From assembly GCA_020091685.1 (NCBI GenBank), contig CM034599.1, positions 6,418,836 to 6,482,835 on the forward strand: a DNA stretch of 64,000 bases, written 5' to 3'. Shown in pieces: positions 24,080 through 37,612 of the stretch. Numbering within the stretch: position 1 is the first letter of the stretch; the number at the start of each line of letters is the position of its first letter. Source of the stretch: Lutjanus erythropterus (Eukaryota > Chordata > Actinopteri > Lutjaniformes > Lutjanidae). Both the position numbers and the translations under genes were made by a program. The notes beneath the pieces are model-generated. The model was not told the origin of the DNA. It saw only the letters and a program-made list of their open reading frames with translations, and ran no database searches.

Positions 24080-25869
24080 TTTTCTTCTTCTTTTAGTGCA
24101 ATTCCTGATTGTCTGTGTGGCTTCTTTTAAATCAGCCACCTGTAGAGCAAGAATAAAACCACAAAGTGAGGTTCTGGATTTTAGCTGTGGTTTTGTGTGT
24201 GAATGGTTTCACTTTCATTATTTATCATCATTTTGTTATAGAGCTTAATGTTGACAGGACACAAAGAGGTCATGTGAAACAGGTGCGTGCACAGATTGAC
24301 CCCATGTTGTGCTTAAGCACCTGCCCTTTTGGCCCCTGTAACTACATAAATGCCCTTTTTGCAAGAAATTTTTTTCTCATTTCTTTTTCTAAATTGATAT
24401 TTTATTTTTTAAGTTTGGCTCAGTCATTGTTTCTCACTTTAAAGCTTGTTTTAATGTCCAACATGTGCACTACAGTGAATTTTCTAGTAAGTAAAAAATG
24501 TGCTACTGCATGTAATAATGATAATTTTATTTATAAAGCACAATTCAGGGTTCTCAAAGACACTTTACATTGGTTAAACATACAGCGTTAAAAGCAATTT
24601 TGAAGAGGTGCCTTTTGAGCATTGATTTGAATGTATGTAACTTTATTTAATTATTTTTTTCTATAACTTATGAGTGGAGTGGTCCTCAAACTGTTTGTAC
24701 ACATCACTGATGCAAATATGCGTTTATGTAAATTTCTGTGCACAAAATTGATCCAAAAAATGCCATAGAGCAATTGTAGTATATTTGAAAGAATAATAAA
24801 GAGTTGGCTGGTCTTTCTTATGTCTTAAGCCCAGGTGTAAATCATGTGATGTTGCTTAAATTTTATGTTGAAGATATTAAGTTGTAGTTTCTACCTGTGT
24901 GTTACCTTTTAATGCGCATTTAACTGCACTTGCTTGTGTTTACTGTAAAGTGTGATGCTTACTACCAACTTGTTTTTCCCTCTGTGTTTACAGGGACAAG
25001 ACTTTGTTCTTCAAACCTTAAGTAAACCTAATATTTATAGTCCTTACCCTAATATTGGCATTTTATAAAGGCCTGATTACAATTTTGCAGTATACTTGTC
25101 ATGTTACAGTAACTGCAGTATGACTTCCTTTTAGAAAAACTAAAGAAAAGTCACCTGATTCAAAACTTTATGGAAAAATACCACAGACACACCATATATC
25201 TTCCCTGAACGGCTCAGTGGATTCAAGGACAACCTCAGACATATTTGAGCGATGACACCATGTAAACGTCCAACTTTCAAAATTTCCTGATCTGTTGTTG
25301 GTTAATTATTCATAGGAGCTTTGTCGCCCTCTAAAGGGCCCTCTCATTTTCCTCAGTCCTGTTTGTTGTCAGTCCTGATCATGTGACAGGATGCAGCCAT
25401 GAATGGAAATCCAAGATGACATCACCGCTCTTGGAAAGTTACTAGTCTTTCTCTCATTATGACTAAAAATCACACCTTTTCCTGAGAAATACCTCCATCC
25501 TATCGACCTGTTATATCCTGCAAGTCCCCTAGAGCATATGTTACAACCTTATATAAAGAATCCTTTGTCTCTTATATCCATTTGATGGAAAATTATATCC
25601 TGTAGATCAAATGTTTGACCCCAGGCACGCATTTCTCCTGTTTTCATTAGAAAGATATATTCTATTAACATCCTGCAGTTAAAATATGTATATTTGAAAA
25701 TGATAAAAACTCATTCTAAGACATCATAAAACAAATGTATTATGGTTAATATGATAGAAAATAAAATGAAATGAGAATAAAATCTCAGCTTCTCTCCTCA
25801 CATGGAGCAGATTTTAGTCTGCCGGATTTATGAGTGCTAAAGGAGTCATAGCCACTAACTGGAGGTTGA
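24080..25869. other. Intergenic stretch, no supported gene
   Basis: AT-rich, with T-tracts near 24,070. A 141-codon open frame (24,166-24,591) has no recognisable domain and biased low-complexity composition, so it is not called as a gene. Confidence 0.45.
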
Positions 25870-26184
25870 TTAAAGGGACAGTTCACCCCAAAATGAAAAG
25901 AGAACACATCTTCCTCGAGCTATTTACTTATCTGGATAGTTTTGGTGTTTTGGCGCTGGTAATTGGGTCATGTTTTTGGAAAGAGACAATGGTTTTGAAT
26001 TTTTCAAATGTTTTTTGGGGCTTTTGGCACCTCAAGCTGGGACCTATTTAGTTCCACTGAAAGAAGGTAAAAATTTCTGTGGTTGATCTCTCCAAAACTC
26101 AGAAACTAGATGGATAAACATCACTACAGCTAAGACGAAAAATAGCCTGCGTATTTTGGATTTTTGGGCGAACCATCCCTTTAA
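25870..26184. mobile_element. Foldback MITE (ttaaagggacagttcacccc)
   Basis: Left end ttaaagggacagttcacccc; right end gggcgaaccatccctttaa is its imperfect complement. About 315 bases, non-coding. Same family as 20.6, 28.96 and 29.58 kb. Confidence 0.75.
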
Positions 26185-26779
26185 CAATACAAACGAGAAA
26201 ATGTGGCTACAAACCTCTGAGACATTATTAATTTTTGAATAAATATAGAGGTAGGACAAGAAAGGATGTTGCTTATTCTTACTCTTTTTCAAAAATGAAA
26301 TGTTATTATGCATAGTCTGGTGAATAGTTATTTATTTTGTTTGTTTACTGATTGTTTGTTACGTATGTGTATCATATACTTATGCAATAGTATATATGTG
26401 TATGGGCAAAAATATGCATGTATATATGTATGCATGTTGTGTATGTATATGAATCACTACTATATGAGAAGTACTATGTGTCTGTAACCTGAGATGAGCA
26501 TTTATTCCAGGACATTAAAATAAACATCTACATTAATTGGTCATGCAGTTAATCTATTAGTAACTTTATTTTTTTTTCTGTAAGTGGCCAAGTATGTGTA
26601 CAGACTTGTGAAACAACTTTTCCCGGAGCTATGACACCTGAGTTTAACCAGTCGTATAACTGGACTAATAATTGTTACAGGGCTGTTGCGTAGTAAAATG
26701 AAACTTAAGTCTAAGCAACACGTGCCACAAATGAGTGCAACGTTCCTAATTACACATTATAATGGGTTAGAGATTTGTT

Positions 26780-26895
26780 GTTTTTCCAGCAAACCTGTTC
26801 TTGTTTGCTGGGACCTGAGAACCTCGTTTCATTCTGTCCTGTTTAACATGTTCTGGGATGACAATAAAGCATCCTTATCCTTATGCTTATCTTTA
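26780..26895 (+). repeat. Possible LINE 3' tail
   Basis: The stretch ends in tgacaataaagcatccttatccttatgcttatc, the kind of AATAAAG tail followed by short tandem words typical of truncated fish non-LTR retrotransposons. No reverse-transcriptase frame remains. Confidence 0.3.
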
Positions 26896-27769
26896 TTAGG
26901 GAAAATGACTCACAAACAAGAGAGAAAAGACTTTAGATGATGGGAAACTGTAACTACATTACCATGTATTCTTGTTACTGAACAGCTGACCACTCCCATG
27001 TACACTTAACTGTGCAAATACACACGCTTGTTTTGTATGTGACGCTTTAATTATGCATGCATGGTGCAAGTATGTCTGTGGTGTGCAAGTGTCCACAACA
27101 GATATCAGAGTTGCTATTTGCAATGATTGCTTTGCATCAGTTATGAGAGGAGGAGCCAAATCACATTTCCTAAACACTACAAATATAATAACCCATTAGA
27201 CAAAATTCAAAATGGCAGAAAATCGATCAAGATGTAAATAAGCATGGCTTATACTGATGGACTCGTCTGAAGCCACAGAGTCCAGATTTTTTTTTTCTAA
27301 GCCTTATGGATCAAAAGTTACCAGTAAAAAAAAAAATCTTTATTATTATAGCGCCACCATCAAGTCAAATTCCACCAAAATCAACACTGTGCTCCCTAGG
27401 GTGCTCAGGAATAGATCTGCCAAGTGTGAAGTCAATCAGACTAAAGATTGTCGAGGAAATCAAAGAACATAAAGACAGAGATCCCTTGCTTTACAGTTAG
27501 ATATCTTTTTGACAGCTTCTTTATGTTTTCTGAATAGTTTTCTAACGCATTGGAGTAAAAAACATTATTTAGAAATAAGTAATAAGATATATGTGCAGTA
27601 TCACACTGTCATGACTGACTTAAATCACATGAACTGATGCATAAATATAGATTTTCTTTTTTTTTTTTTTGACAATTCAACATTTTTTTTTTCATAGAAA
27701 TTGCATTAAAGCAGGAGACAGATCAACCTTTCTTCTTCTCCTCCTCCTCCTCCTCCTCCTCTGTGCGCT

Positions 27770-28344
27770 CCAGGCTCAGCTGCCCCCACTCCACCACACT
27801 TGGTCAGACATGGCAGGCCATCAAAAAATCAACTTGTTCCCACTCCACCTGTTCAAAACACTATTAATCTGCAGCCTTCCAATAAAAGGCTTGGCTTTCA
27901 GCGAGGAGCCAATAGCACGGCATCAAAGCTGTGAGACCCAGGCCAATCCCTGGCTGCATTCTAATGTGGCCTATCTTTATCAAGGTGCCACTCCATTTCC
28001 AGATACAGATACCGCTTATTTATGATATCTGAGGGGAGAGCCGGCAGGAGGCTTGTGTCTTTAGGAGACCACTGAAAATCTGTGTCCAGGGGCTTCAGAT
28101 ATGGGATTATCACAGAACACACTGTGGCTGAGAAGAGGTGAAGGGCGAGAGTGAAAGGTTTATCTTTCTGATGTGGTAGCAACTTTGGCAAACACCAGGG
28201 ACTTTGTTAAAATAGCTATTACTGATCTTAAGTATCTGACTATCTGGGGACGGTGGGTGTGAGACCTCCTCGTGGGCCCTCAGGTCTTTTCCTGCCTGGA
28301 TCTTATTGGATGTGTCACTGAGACCTGGAGTTACAGTCCTCCCC
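27770..28344 (+). promoter_or_regulatory. nkx6.3 upstream region and 5' leader
   Basis: This block is less repeat-like than its surroundings and abuts nkx6.3. It has a CCAAT word (gagccaatagc, about 27,906), a TATA-like aataaaagg (27,881), CTATTAAT and several GATA words (ctatctttatcaagg about 27,971; tgatatctg; gggattatc). The transcription start cannot be fixed from sequence alone. Confidence 0.4.
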
Positions 28345-31300
28345 ATGGATCCCAACATCCAGGGGTCTTTCCTGTTCAACAACAGCCTGAACCAGTTCCC
28401 CTCGGACCTCAAGGCCCCGGTGTGCCAGTACTCAGTCCCCAACTCCTTCTACAAGCTCAACCCGGGCCTCAACAGCCAGCTGCAGGCGGGGACGCCGCAC
28501 GGCATCAGCGACATCCTGAGCCGCTCAATGGTGGGGATGGGCTCCACGGGCACCACCACCCTGCTGTCCGGATACTCCACCATGGGCGGGTTCGGACCCT
28601 CGGTCACCAGCACGTCCGTGTACTATAACCGAGACTACAACTCCAACCTGGGCGGCTTCTCCAAGCCCGGCGCCGCTGAGTGCCCCATGAAGGGTCGCAG
28701 TGTGAGCTGCTGGGCAGAGAGCGGCTGTGACTGGAGAGGAGGGAGGCAGCAGTGCACCAACAGTGAGTTGAAACACTGCAGACTGGACAGATCAGGACTT
28801 CCCTGTGTCTTTCTCCGAGGAGCAGACAGTTACTGATACCAGAATGTCCTCTTGTGTTTACCAAAAAAATCTATGACAAGAAAAATATAGAAATATACGG
28901 ATTTGACCAAGACCTTTAGTTTGTAATGTTCTGAAAGAGTAATATTTTAAATATTTAAAGGGGCAGGCCACCCCAAAATAAAAATACTGATTTTTTCTCT
29001 TACCTTTAGTGCTATTTATCCATCTTGGTGTTTTAATTCTAAAGAAAAATAGTTCATACAATGAAACGGCTCACAACAAGGTGTGTCAATTATTTTGAGC
29101 AATCAGCTCATGTTTTCTGGAAAAAGACATTGGTGTTAAATTTTCCAAATGCATTTTGATTTTATTTATTTATTTATTTATTTATTTACTTATTGACATT
29201 TTGAGAACCACAAGCCAAGTGCCGCGTAGTTCCATTATATCGGAGAGAAGGCAGACATCTCTACGGCTGATTCCTCTAAAACTTTGCAACACACTCTATA
29301 ACTATCTCGAAGGTTAAATGGCAGGAAAAATATGTCATCTTTGATTTTGGGTTGAATTGTCCCTTTAAGACTTTGTGTCTGTCTTTGAGGACTGGATAGT
29401 TAATGATCCAGAATGTCCTCTTCTCTTTACGTAAAGAGACAAATACAGTCCAATCAAAAAAGACACAGAAATATATTTACAGTAACTTCAAAAGCACAAG
29501 TGGCAAAACTTTAGTTTTTATTGTTCTGAAACATGCTTAAATTATCCAAAATATTACTCAAAATGGTATAATATCTTAAATGTTTAAAGGGACAGTTCAC
29601 CCCAGAATTAAAAGTACATATTTTTCCTCTTACCTGTAATGTTATTTATCCATCTATATAGGTGTTTTATTTCTGCCATAAAAAGAAAATAGTTCCTACA
29701 TGAAACTGAAACGGGTCATGATTTCTGGATACTGCTGTTGACTTTTTCAAATGTATTTTTTGGTGCAAGCTAAGTGCCATTTCGTTTCAAGGCAGACATC
29801 TCTACATCCGATATGTCCAAAACTCTGCACCTCACACCAAAACAATCTAGATGGATAAACAGCACTGCAGGCCAGAGGAAATGTATGGGATTTTTGTGAT
29901 ATTTTGTGGTAATCTGTCTCTGTAAGTCAATGTATATCATCTAAGAGTACTCATTTTTATTTATTATTTTTTAAATTGAGCAATTGAACAGACATGTTGA
30001 CTCCATCAGGTGGAATATCTGATCGAATTAGCCATTTTATTTCTTTTTAAAAGTGGCTAAGAGTTTTCTTATTGCTGATCAAACTACACATTTTTAACCT
30101 ATAATTACAGGTGTTGATGAGTATATGCGGCATTTTAAATGTTCCAGTTATATAATATGTGGATGACACTGCTCATTAAATTGGGTACAGGTACAATATT
30201 CAATCTTTACTCAAAACAATGAGTAACGAACAATTTCTGATTATTGACAGATCATTGACAAATAGTCCCAAATAAGGTTGTCAAAAGTGTAGATTATGTC
30301 ACAAGGATAGATATGTCCGTACTTTTTCAATAATTAAAACAATACAATATCCATTAATTATAGCATCGAAAGTACTGAAGCCACTTAAAAAAAATGATCC
30401 AAGCGCTCATTCAAATCCTCAGTTGACTTCAGTCTTTATCTTCCTGCTTGAAATTTAGTTTGCAACAAAACCAGACAGTGTAGAGTGAATTTTTCTGTAC
30501 ACACAGTGCTTGTGTGCAGGTTGAGAATCCTATTTTATATATCTAGGACTCTTTTGTTTTTGATGTGGCATCAAAAGTATCAAGTATTGTTTTTTTTAAC
30601 ACTCGTATGGTACAAACTATTTGCATGAAGTATTTCAGTGGGTTGATCTAAAACCTTTGCAGTGTTTTACTTTCTGTTGAGTATTTTTTCTCCTAAATAT
30701 TTTCAGGTAGTGGTCCTCTAGGCGAGATGTCAGGCAGGAAGAAACACACCAGACCAACATTCAGCGGACATCAGATATTCGCTCTGGAGAAAACATTCGA
30801 GCAGACAAAGTACCTGGCCGGGCCTGAGAGGGCGAGACTGGCTTATTCTCTCGGCATGACTGAGTCACAAGTCAAGGTAAAGAAAACGGCACGTTTACAT
30901 CAAAATGATGCTTTTATGTGAGGTGGCTAGCAACTTTTTTCTTTTTTAATGAATTATTATAAATAATTCCTTTTTTAACTCAAAGATGCAGTGGTCATTT
31001 TTTGTTATATTTTTGTTTTTTAGTCTTTCTTTTTTTTCAATTTTGCTTGTCTTTTGGTTTTAGTATTATTTTATTCTACAGTCATTAATCTTATATAAAC
31101 TAACTGTGTAACCCATTATTTCTAGACATTATCAGATGGATGAAGGTGGGGAAGGGTTGGAAGATACAGAATGATATGTGACTTGTACCTCCTTTTATTG
31201 TGTTGTTATGCAAACATTTTTCAGCATTTTCTGACATTTTCTGGACCAAACAACTAACGGATTAATTGATCATACCAGCCGACTGCTGTATCAGTCTGGC

Positions 31301-32825
31301 TCTACTCTACAAAGGTTTTCTGTTGCTCTTTTCTTGCTTTATTTTAGAGTGTCATGTGCATTGTTTGATAAAAAAAAAATGTCCAGATTGTCTTATTTTA
31401 GTCTCTCAAATGTGGACATTTTCTGGTTTATTTAATGCTCTATGACAGTAAACTGAAAATCTACATTTGACGACGTCACCTCGGGCTTCGGGAAAGACTG
31501 ATCAATGTTTATCACCATTTTTTGGGCCAACCACTAATCGATTAATCAAGTAAATAATCAACATATTAACCAACAATTTGCAGCCCTACATGAAATATAC
31601 ATAATGTGCAGCCTATAAAACTATAAAATAAAATAAAAAGAATCTTCATTATATTCTGTACAAAAAACACTGAACATCTTTTTTGTTTTATTTTATGGTT
31701 TTGCGTGCACCTGAAGTCAGTTGTAATTTGTTTTGAAATGTGTGATAGAAGTGAACTTAATTAATTACAAACTTTACATTCTACTCACTGTAAACCTGCA
31801 TGGAAAAATGCAAACACAGGCTTGTTTAATCTAATTTCAAGAAGAATCCTGGACAGTCTTCTCGCTGATAGTTTTGTTATTTTATGTAGGTCATAAATTT
31901 TACTGTTTATGCAATCCATCCTGTCTCTCCTAAAGTAGGAGTGGTTTATGGTTTGTTTATGAATCATTTCAACATTTCAGCAATTGCATGCTGGAAGAGG
32001 TTTCAGCTGTTTAATGTTGCAGAAACTCTTTCGAAAGTCAACAAAACTTTAATCTTTAAATCTGAAAATCTTCTGCAGCCCACCCAAACCTTTAATCACA
32101 GCTCTGATCAACACTAAGACTAATCCTAGACTAATGACTAGATATAAGACGCTCAGGTGTCTCAGGTGTGAGTCATCAAATACGCCGGTTAAACTAGGTC
32201 AGATAAATAAAGAATAACACGTCCCATGGTTTTATTTTACTAGTATTGATTACTTTTTTAAAATGACAATTTTATGACCTCTCAAGGCAGACCCATGTTT
32301 GTTTATCAAAGAACAAGTATGTGCAATTGCATGTGCAAAAATAGTCTGAAGAGTGAGGTGGAGCCATAGACTTTACATGAAATACGTTGAAATCTATATG
32401 ATCTAGGATAAAGTGGGTGAATATTTCAACCTAAAATGTTTCCTTCATCTATGATAACATATCATGGTCATTTTATGATTTATTACAGTAAATATATTAC
32501 AGATTTATCCTTTACTTGACCCCTGGCCTCTTATAATTAAGTGTCCGGTGAAGTATCCCTGCAGCAGACTAACACCGCCCTCTGTTATATCCAGGTGTGG
32601 TTTCAGAACAGACGCACCAAGTGGAGGAAGAAGAGCGCCTCAGAGCCGAGCTCCACGCAGGCCAGCCACGCGGGGCAGGGCGGGGAGGCCTCTGAGAACG
32701 AGGTGGAGGACGAGGAGTACAACAAGCCTCTGGACCCCGACTCTGACGATGACAAGATCCGACTGCTGCTGCGCAAACACCGCAGAGCTTTCTCTGTCCT
32801 GCGCCTCGGGCCGCACCACGTCTGA
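28345..32825 (+). CDS. nkx6.3: Homeobox transcription factor Nkx6.3
   Basis: Three coding exons: 28,345-28,762, 30,707-30,876 and 32,595-32,825 (junction phases 1 and 0), 272 residues. The N-terminus ([27 protein letters not shown]) fits NKX6-3 rather than NKX6-1 or NKX6-2. An eh1-like Groucho motif GISDILSR lies at residues 53-60, and a [10 protein letters not shown] motif precedes the first intron. The homeodomain covers about 151-210, with [13 protein letters not shown] and the invariant Trp198, Phe199 and Asn201. An acidic tail ([22 protein letters not shown]) follows, ending [11 protein letters not shown]. In vertebrates Nkx6 proteins act in the nucleus in endoderm and neural patterning; NKX6-3 is a gastric and hindbrain factor. 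The start is the internal ATG matching the family; an upstream in-frame ATG at 28,306 is unlikely. Two MITEs sit in intron 1. Confidence 0.95.
28955..29368. mobile_element. Foldback MITE in nkx6.3 intron 1
   Basis: Left end ttaaaggggcaggccacccc, right end gggttgaattgtccctttaa, an imperfect inverted pair. A short tttattta tract lies inside. Same family as the next element. Confidence 0.7.
29584..29926. mobile_element. Second foldback MITE in nkx6.3 intron 1
   Basis: Left end ttaaagggacagttcacccc. Inside are gtaatgttatttatccatct and its approximate complement agatggataaacagcac. The right end (gtggtaatctgtctctgtaa) is degraded. Non-coding. Confidence 0.6.
31220..31590. repeat. Degenerate element in nkx6.3 intron 2
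   Basis: It carries the words aaacaactaacggattaattgatca, aatcgattaatcaagtaaataatc and aatttgcagccct. This is the fish repeat type ending in ttgcagccct, related to copies at 57.46 and 62.0 kb. Confidence 0.4.
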
Positions 32826-32865
32826 CTGACACAAACACACGCTTCTGTGCAGAGCTGCATGCTGT

Positions 32866-32871
32866 AATAAA
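32866..32871 (+). terminator. AATAAA polyadenylation signal of nkx6.3
   Basis: AATAAA occurs 41 bases after the nkx6.3 stop codon. It is the first canonical signal downstream. Confidence 0.6.
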
Positions 32872-32879
32872 AGTTTTGA

Positions 32880-35090
32880 ATACAAAGTTTAATGAATGAG
32901 CATTTAAGCATGTTCACGTTCAGAGGAGGTCATCTGTGGTCACACAACAGAAGAGCATCACGTGGGTCAAAACAGGCTGTAAAAATGAAGCTAAAAAGAC
33001 GTTTACTTTTGTAAGTTACTGTAAGAAATTATCTCGGGCTTGTTTAATGTTACACTGGTATGTGGGGGACTTTGTAAAAACATTAAAAATGACATAAAAA
33101 CTGCATGATGCTGTTGGTAATACTAATAAATAAAAAAGAGAGTAACCTGAAGTTATTCATGTGTTCCCTTTTTGAACAGTTTGTGATGATTTTGTTTATT
33201 TGAATTTCAAAATTAAACTGTTATGAAAAACATCTGATAGCAACATTATTTAATGAATACTGAACTGCCACACGGTTAAATAACTTCATGAAACTCTCAT
33301 TATCCATCATGAAACCCAATATATTCACAAACATTAAAGGTAAGAAGAAAAAGAGAGAATTAACTTTTAAATAATTGCATCTTCATGTTACACTGTGAAA
33401 ATATTGTTTTATATTTTAAATCAGTGTCCAAGTTGTCTTAAAGTTTTAAGTTTGATTAGTTGACCCCAACTGCTGGTGAACCACAGTCCTACAAACTCTG
33501 AAATACAGTGTTTACAAGACAAAAATAGATTTTTATTTATATGAAATCAGTGCAGAGAAAGACGTGTTCAAGTGTTAAAAGGTAAAAGAAACATTTATAG
33601 TGAAACACTCCATAATAAATAAATTTTTGTGACTCATTCCTGCTTTAAAATGAGAGATCAAACTTACACATTCATTATTTATCTGCAGCAGCTCAAGCTC
33701 TGACCGTGTGTTTTCTGCCAAGTGACAGTTAAAAGGCAAAAAGGCACAAATACTGCAGAGAAGAGCCAGAGGTCAAAGGTCCAATCTTGTGTGATTTACT
33801 CGTGTGGTTGGTCTTAATTGAAGACAATGACCCCCACAGCCCACTTCAACATGAAATCAATACCAACAGGCCAGCTCGTTCACCAGTCAGCCTCGGTGAG
33901 CTCGGACTCCATCTGGTTCAGGCAGCAGCAGCTGACATCAGGCCGGATGATGCTGTCAGACAGAGGCCGAGGAACGCTGCTCAGACATGTCGGCTCTGAT
34001 TACTCACATCAAACACAATTCAAGTGTGCCGTCAGTGCACCTCTACTAATGTTAGTGTCATTCATTGCTAATGTCCTGAGTCTGTCTTGAAGCTATGATA
34101 TTTAACAATGATTCAAGCATTATAATCATTGTGATTTATTATGTGTAATACACATTTAACAATAAACTTCTGTAAGAAACCACCGTCATAGCAAAATAGT
34201 AATTAATTTTTTTTCTTATAACCTTATTGGTTTATGTAATTAAGGTAAACTGAAATTAAATAAAAAAAACAGATTATTATTCTATTAGGAAAGTTACAGA
34301 TTACGTCATGGTGTTAGCTGGAGCTGGAGGCGAAATGAAGAAAACACTGGATCAGTCGTCATTAAGGGGAAAGACATTACAGCTGCTTTTGCATGTGAGG
34401 ACAACAACTTATACACTCCTGTCAACCTTTTTTTTTATTCATAGAGGCAAATTCCTTAACTCAAACATATGTTTTAAGCTGGTTCAAATTGAAATTAAAT
34501 CCTATTTTGTGTCTCTTGAATTTGTAACAATCGACAGCACGTCAGTAGCCAATATTCACTCAGACAGCAATTCATTTCTATTTTTAAAAAGTAACAATCA
34601 AAACAGAAACAGAAAATAGTCAATATTAACAAACTGATCAACAGTCATGAAAAATTGGAATGACAAAATAAAGCACCTGTAAGATATGATAGAAAATATA
34701 CCTCAAGCGTGTGTGTGTGTGTACCTGAGTCTGTAGGATTAAGGTAAAAAAAAAAAATCTGAATTTATCTGAGTCAAAGCTTGAATCAACACAAAAATGA
34801 AATGCAATAAAGGTTAGAATCAGTCTCTTGATTTGTTGGCCCTTGAAGACTTTCAGTCTGAACAAAATGTCCTGAACAGCCAGCCAATTCCAGCTTTAGA
34901 GGGCATGCTTAATATCTCCTCTGTTTTAGACGTCATTTTTCTTTTTCTGCCACAAAAATAAGCGCAGCTTCACACCACGGCTGAATTCTATAACTACAGA
35001 AACTGAATGCATAACACAGACATCCATGTACTAAAATATACACCTGGGGTTAAGTTAGTGAAGGCTCCATGTCCAGTTTGCATGACTGGT
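32880..35090. other. Intergenic stretch between nkx6.3 and inpp5a-type gene
   Basis: AT-rich, no supported exon. A small GC-richer patch at about 33,820-34,000 has open frames on the plus strand but no recognisable domain or convincing splice sites. Confidence 0.4.
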
Positions 35091-35097
35091 CAATAAC

Positions 35098-35870
35098 ACA
35101 CCATTTATGTTTATAACATGTCATAACCATGACATGTTATGAACATAAAGGAGTCTTTATAAATGCTGTCATTAAGTGTCATTTGGTCAATTTCATATAA
35201 CTTTTAATGTAATGTTGACACTGTTTGAGATGTCTTTGTTATGTCAGCTTGGCATTAATCAAGATAACATAACATGTTATAAACATGCCATAACAGCCCT
35301 ATTCATCAAACCTAAACAATTTAGCTGTTAACATTTGACAGTCATATGTAGCTGGTTTTGACATTGGCATTAACATTTTCCTTGATCTCAACAACATTGA
35401 TGTAATTAAGTGTCATTACACTGTCAAATGCTTTCATGGCAGTGCCAGCCAAAACCAGCCATATATGACAGTATAACTGAATGTTCAGTTTGATAATTAG
35501 GCCTGCTATGGCATGTTAATGACAGGTTATGTTGTCTTGATTAATGTTTAAAGTTGTCATCACAAAGACATTGTCTTGATTTATGTGAAGTTGTTACAAA
35601 ACACCTTTATGTTCATGATATGTATCATGTCTTTCTTATGCAGTCTTAGGCCTCCTATGGCATGTTAATAACAGGTTATGCTGTCTTGACTTGTGTCAAG
35701 TTGTTATAACAGAGACATGTCAAACAATTTCAGCATTGCATTAAAAATGAAATAATTGACAAAATGACATTTACTGATAATCACAAACATTCATAAAGAC
35801 TACTTCATGATCATGTCATGGTTATGATGGTGTCATGCCAGTCTTATGCACACCCCTTCCAATAAAGTGG
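35098..35870. repeat. Complex repeat with about 148-base internal duplication
   Basis: The unit tatggcatgttaat.acaggttatg.tgtcttga occurs at about 35,507 and 35,655. The element is bounded on the right by cttccaataaagtg, a type often seen at ends of fish palindromic elements. Many catgtcat words and their complements give it inverted symmetry. A fragment is at 16.5 kb. Confidence 0.55.
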
Positions 35871-35984
35871 AGCACATTTCTTCAAAACAAAAGTCATTAT
35901 TGCTGCTCATTTTAATTAACTGAAAGAGAATGTAAAAGTAGTTCCTGTTGGTAGTTTCCATTCTGTTTATACCCTGCAGGTTTC

Positions 35985-36140
35985 TCCAGTTGAGATCCAC
36001 GTCTCTTTTTCTTGGAAACAGATAAAGCCTCACTGGCAGCGGCGGCAGCAGCAGGTTTGTCAGCTTTGTGAGGGAAATAAGCCGCACAACCATGTCTTTC
36101 ACGTACAGCAGTATTTCCTCGAACAGGTGTGACTCAAATG
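35985..36140 (-). other. Exon-like patch of unknown identity
   Basis: This patch is GC-richer than its surroundings and has open reading frames on the minus strand, one with an alanine run followed by a basic stretch. Acceptor and donor sites are weak and no family is recognised. It is not called as a gene. Confidence 0.15.
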
Positions 36141-36659
36141 AATTGTTATGTGATGACTGTGATTGTTCCCAGAAGCCAAAGCTGTCGGCCTCAAAATCCC
36201 AAACATGTTGCACATAGACTCCATATATTCAGTCCTGCTGGTGAATCGATAACACTGCAACATATGTACGAGGGTAATATTTTATTTACAAAAGTGAAAT
36301 ATCACAATGATGTAGTGTTTGACCAGAGTTAATCTAAAGGTAATACTGGCCTCATAATGAACTCCACTCCCATGACTGGTCAACAGTGAACCGCTAAAAG
36401 TTTACTAACTGTTCTTAATCTACACAGACATTTGCATGACTGATTCTTAACTTAATCTTGTTATGTCGAGGCTTCAGTACCACTGTACAAACAAGACTGA
36501 CAGTCCAAACGAATATCTGTGGATTTATGCATGAAAAGTATTTTTGCATCAATATAGGCCACTAAGACTATCAGGGCCAGACAAAACGGAAAATAATGAA
36601 ACAGAGGAAGATTTTTGTTTTTTTCATTGTGCATTGCAAGAATAAAGTATGCATGTTTT

Positions 36660-37610
36660 TTTGTTTAGTTTTCTTTTTTTTTTACTTTTTAAGTTGAAAA
36701 ATTGATTTAAAATCGCTGAAAAATCTCGAATAAAGTTGAAATACCACTTTAATACCGTTTACTTGATATTTCAACTTTACTCCCACCATTTCGACTTTAT
36801 TTTCAAAATGCAAAATAATAATAATAATATGGTCAAAACATTTAGAAAGTCAGAATATTTGAATAAAGTTGAGATACCAGTTCAACACTATTCATTTTCA
36901 ATTTATTCTCAAAATGCAAAATATTAACAGTAAAGTTAAAAAGTTGAAATGTCTAGAATTATTAGATTAGATTACTAGATTATTAGCAACATCTTTCAGC
37001 TTTATTCTAGACATCTGGACTTTTTCTCAACATTTTGACATCATTATAATTATTATTATTATTAACGTGAGATGGGCCGTAGAATCAGCGCAGTGGGAGC
37101 AGTATTGCATTCGCTTCGTTCATACTCTCACCTGTGGTCATGAAGGGTTGGTCATGACCGAAAGAACGAGATTGAGGATACAAGCAGCCAAAATGTTTTT
37201 TTTCAGGAGGTTGGCTGGCATCCTCCTTAGGGATAAGGTGAGAAGCTCAGTCATCTGTGAGGGAGCCAGTTGAGGTGGTTCAAGCATCTCGTAAGGTAGC
37301 CGCCCGGTCGCCTCCCTACGGAGGTGTTCCAGGCACGTCCAGCAGGGAGGCGGCCACGGGGCAGACCGAGGACTATCTACTCTGGCCTTCGAACACCCAA
37401 GTCAGAGCTGGTTAATGTGGCTGAGATTAGATCAAGTCTGGGGTCCCCTGCTGGGACAGCTGCCTCCACAACCCGATTTCGAACAAGCGGTCGCAGATGG
37501 ATGGATGGATATTATTATTATTTTGCATTTTCAGAAAAAAGTCACAAATTTTGAGACAGAAGTCGGAATGTCTAGAAAAAAGTTGAAGTTTTTAATTTTT
37601 AAAAGTCAAA
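36660..37610. repeat. aagttgaaat-rich repeat split by a LINE insertion
   Basis: On both sides of 37,068-37,512 the sequence has words such as aataaagttgaaat, tttcaactttattc, gaatgtctagaa and aaaaaagtt, related to one another directly and as complements. ATT triplet tracts touch both edges of the insertion. The outer repeat is therefore older than the inner one. Confidence 0.5.
37068..37512 (+). mobile_element. 5'-truncated LINE 3' end
   Basis: The text tgaccgaaagaacgaga, ggatacaagcagccaaaatg, tgaggtggttcaagcatctcg, ttccaggcacgtcc and the tail (gatg)n at 37,497-37,512 matches the conserved 3' part of an abundant fish non-LTR retrotransposon as I remember it. The reverse-transcriptase domain is absent and frames are broken. 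Plus orientation is set by the tail. Confidence 0.65.
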
Positions 37611-37612
37611 GA

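Noticed and set aside
27669-28025. Frame with a leucine run upstream of nkx6.3
   Set aside because: The leucines come from a CTC/CTT microsatellite at about 27,730-27,760. The rest lacks similarity.
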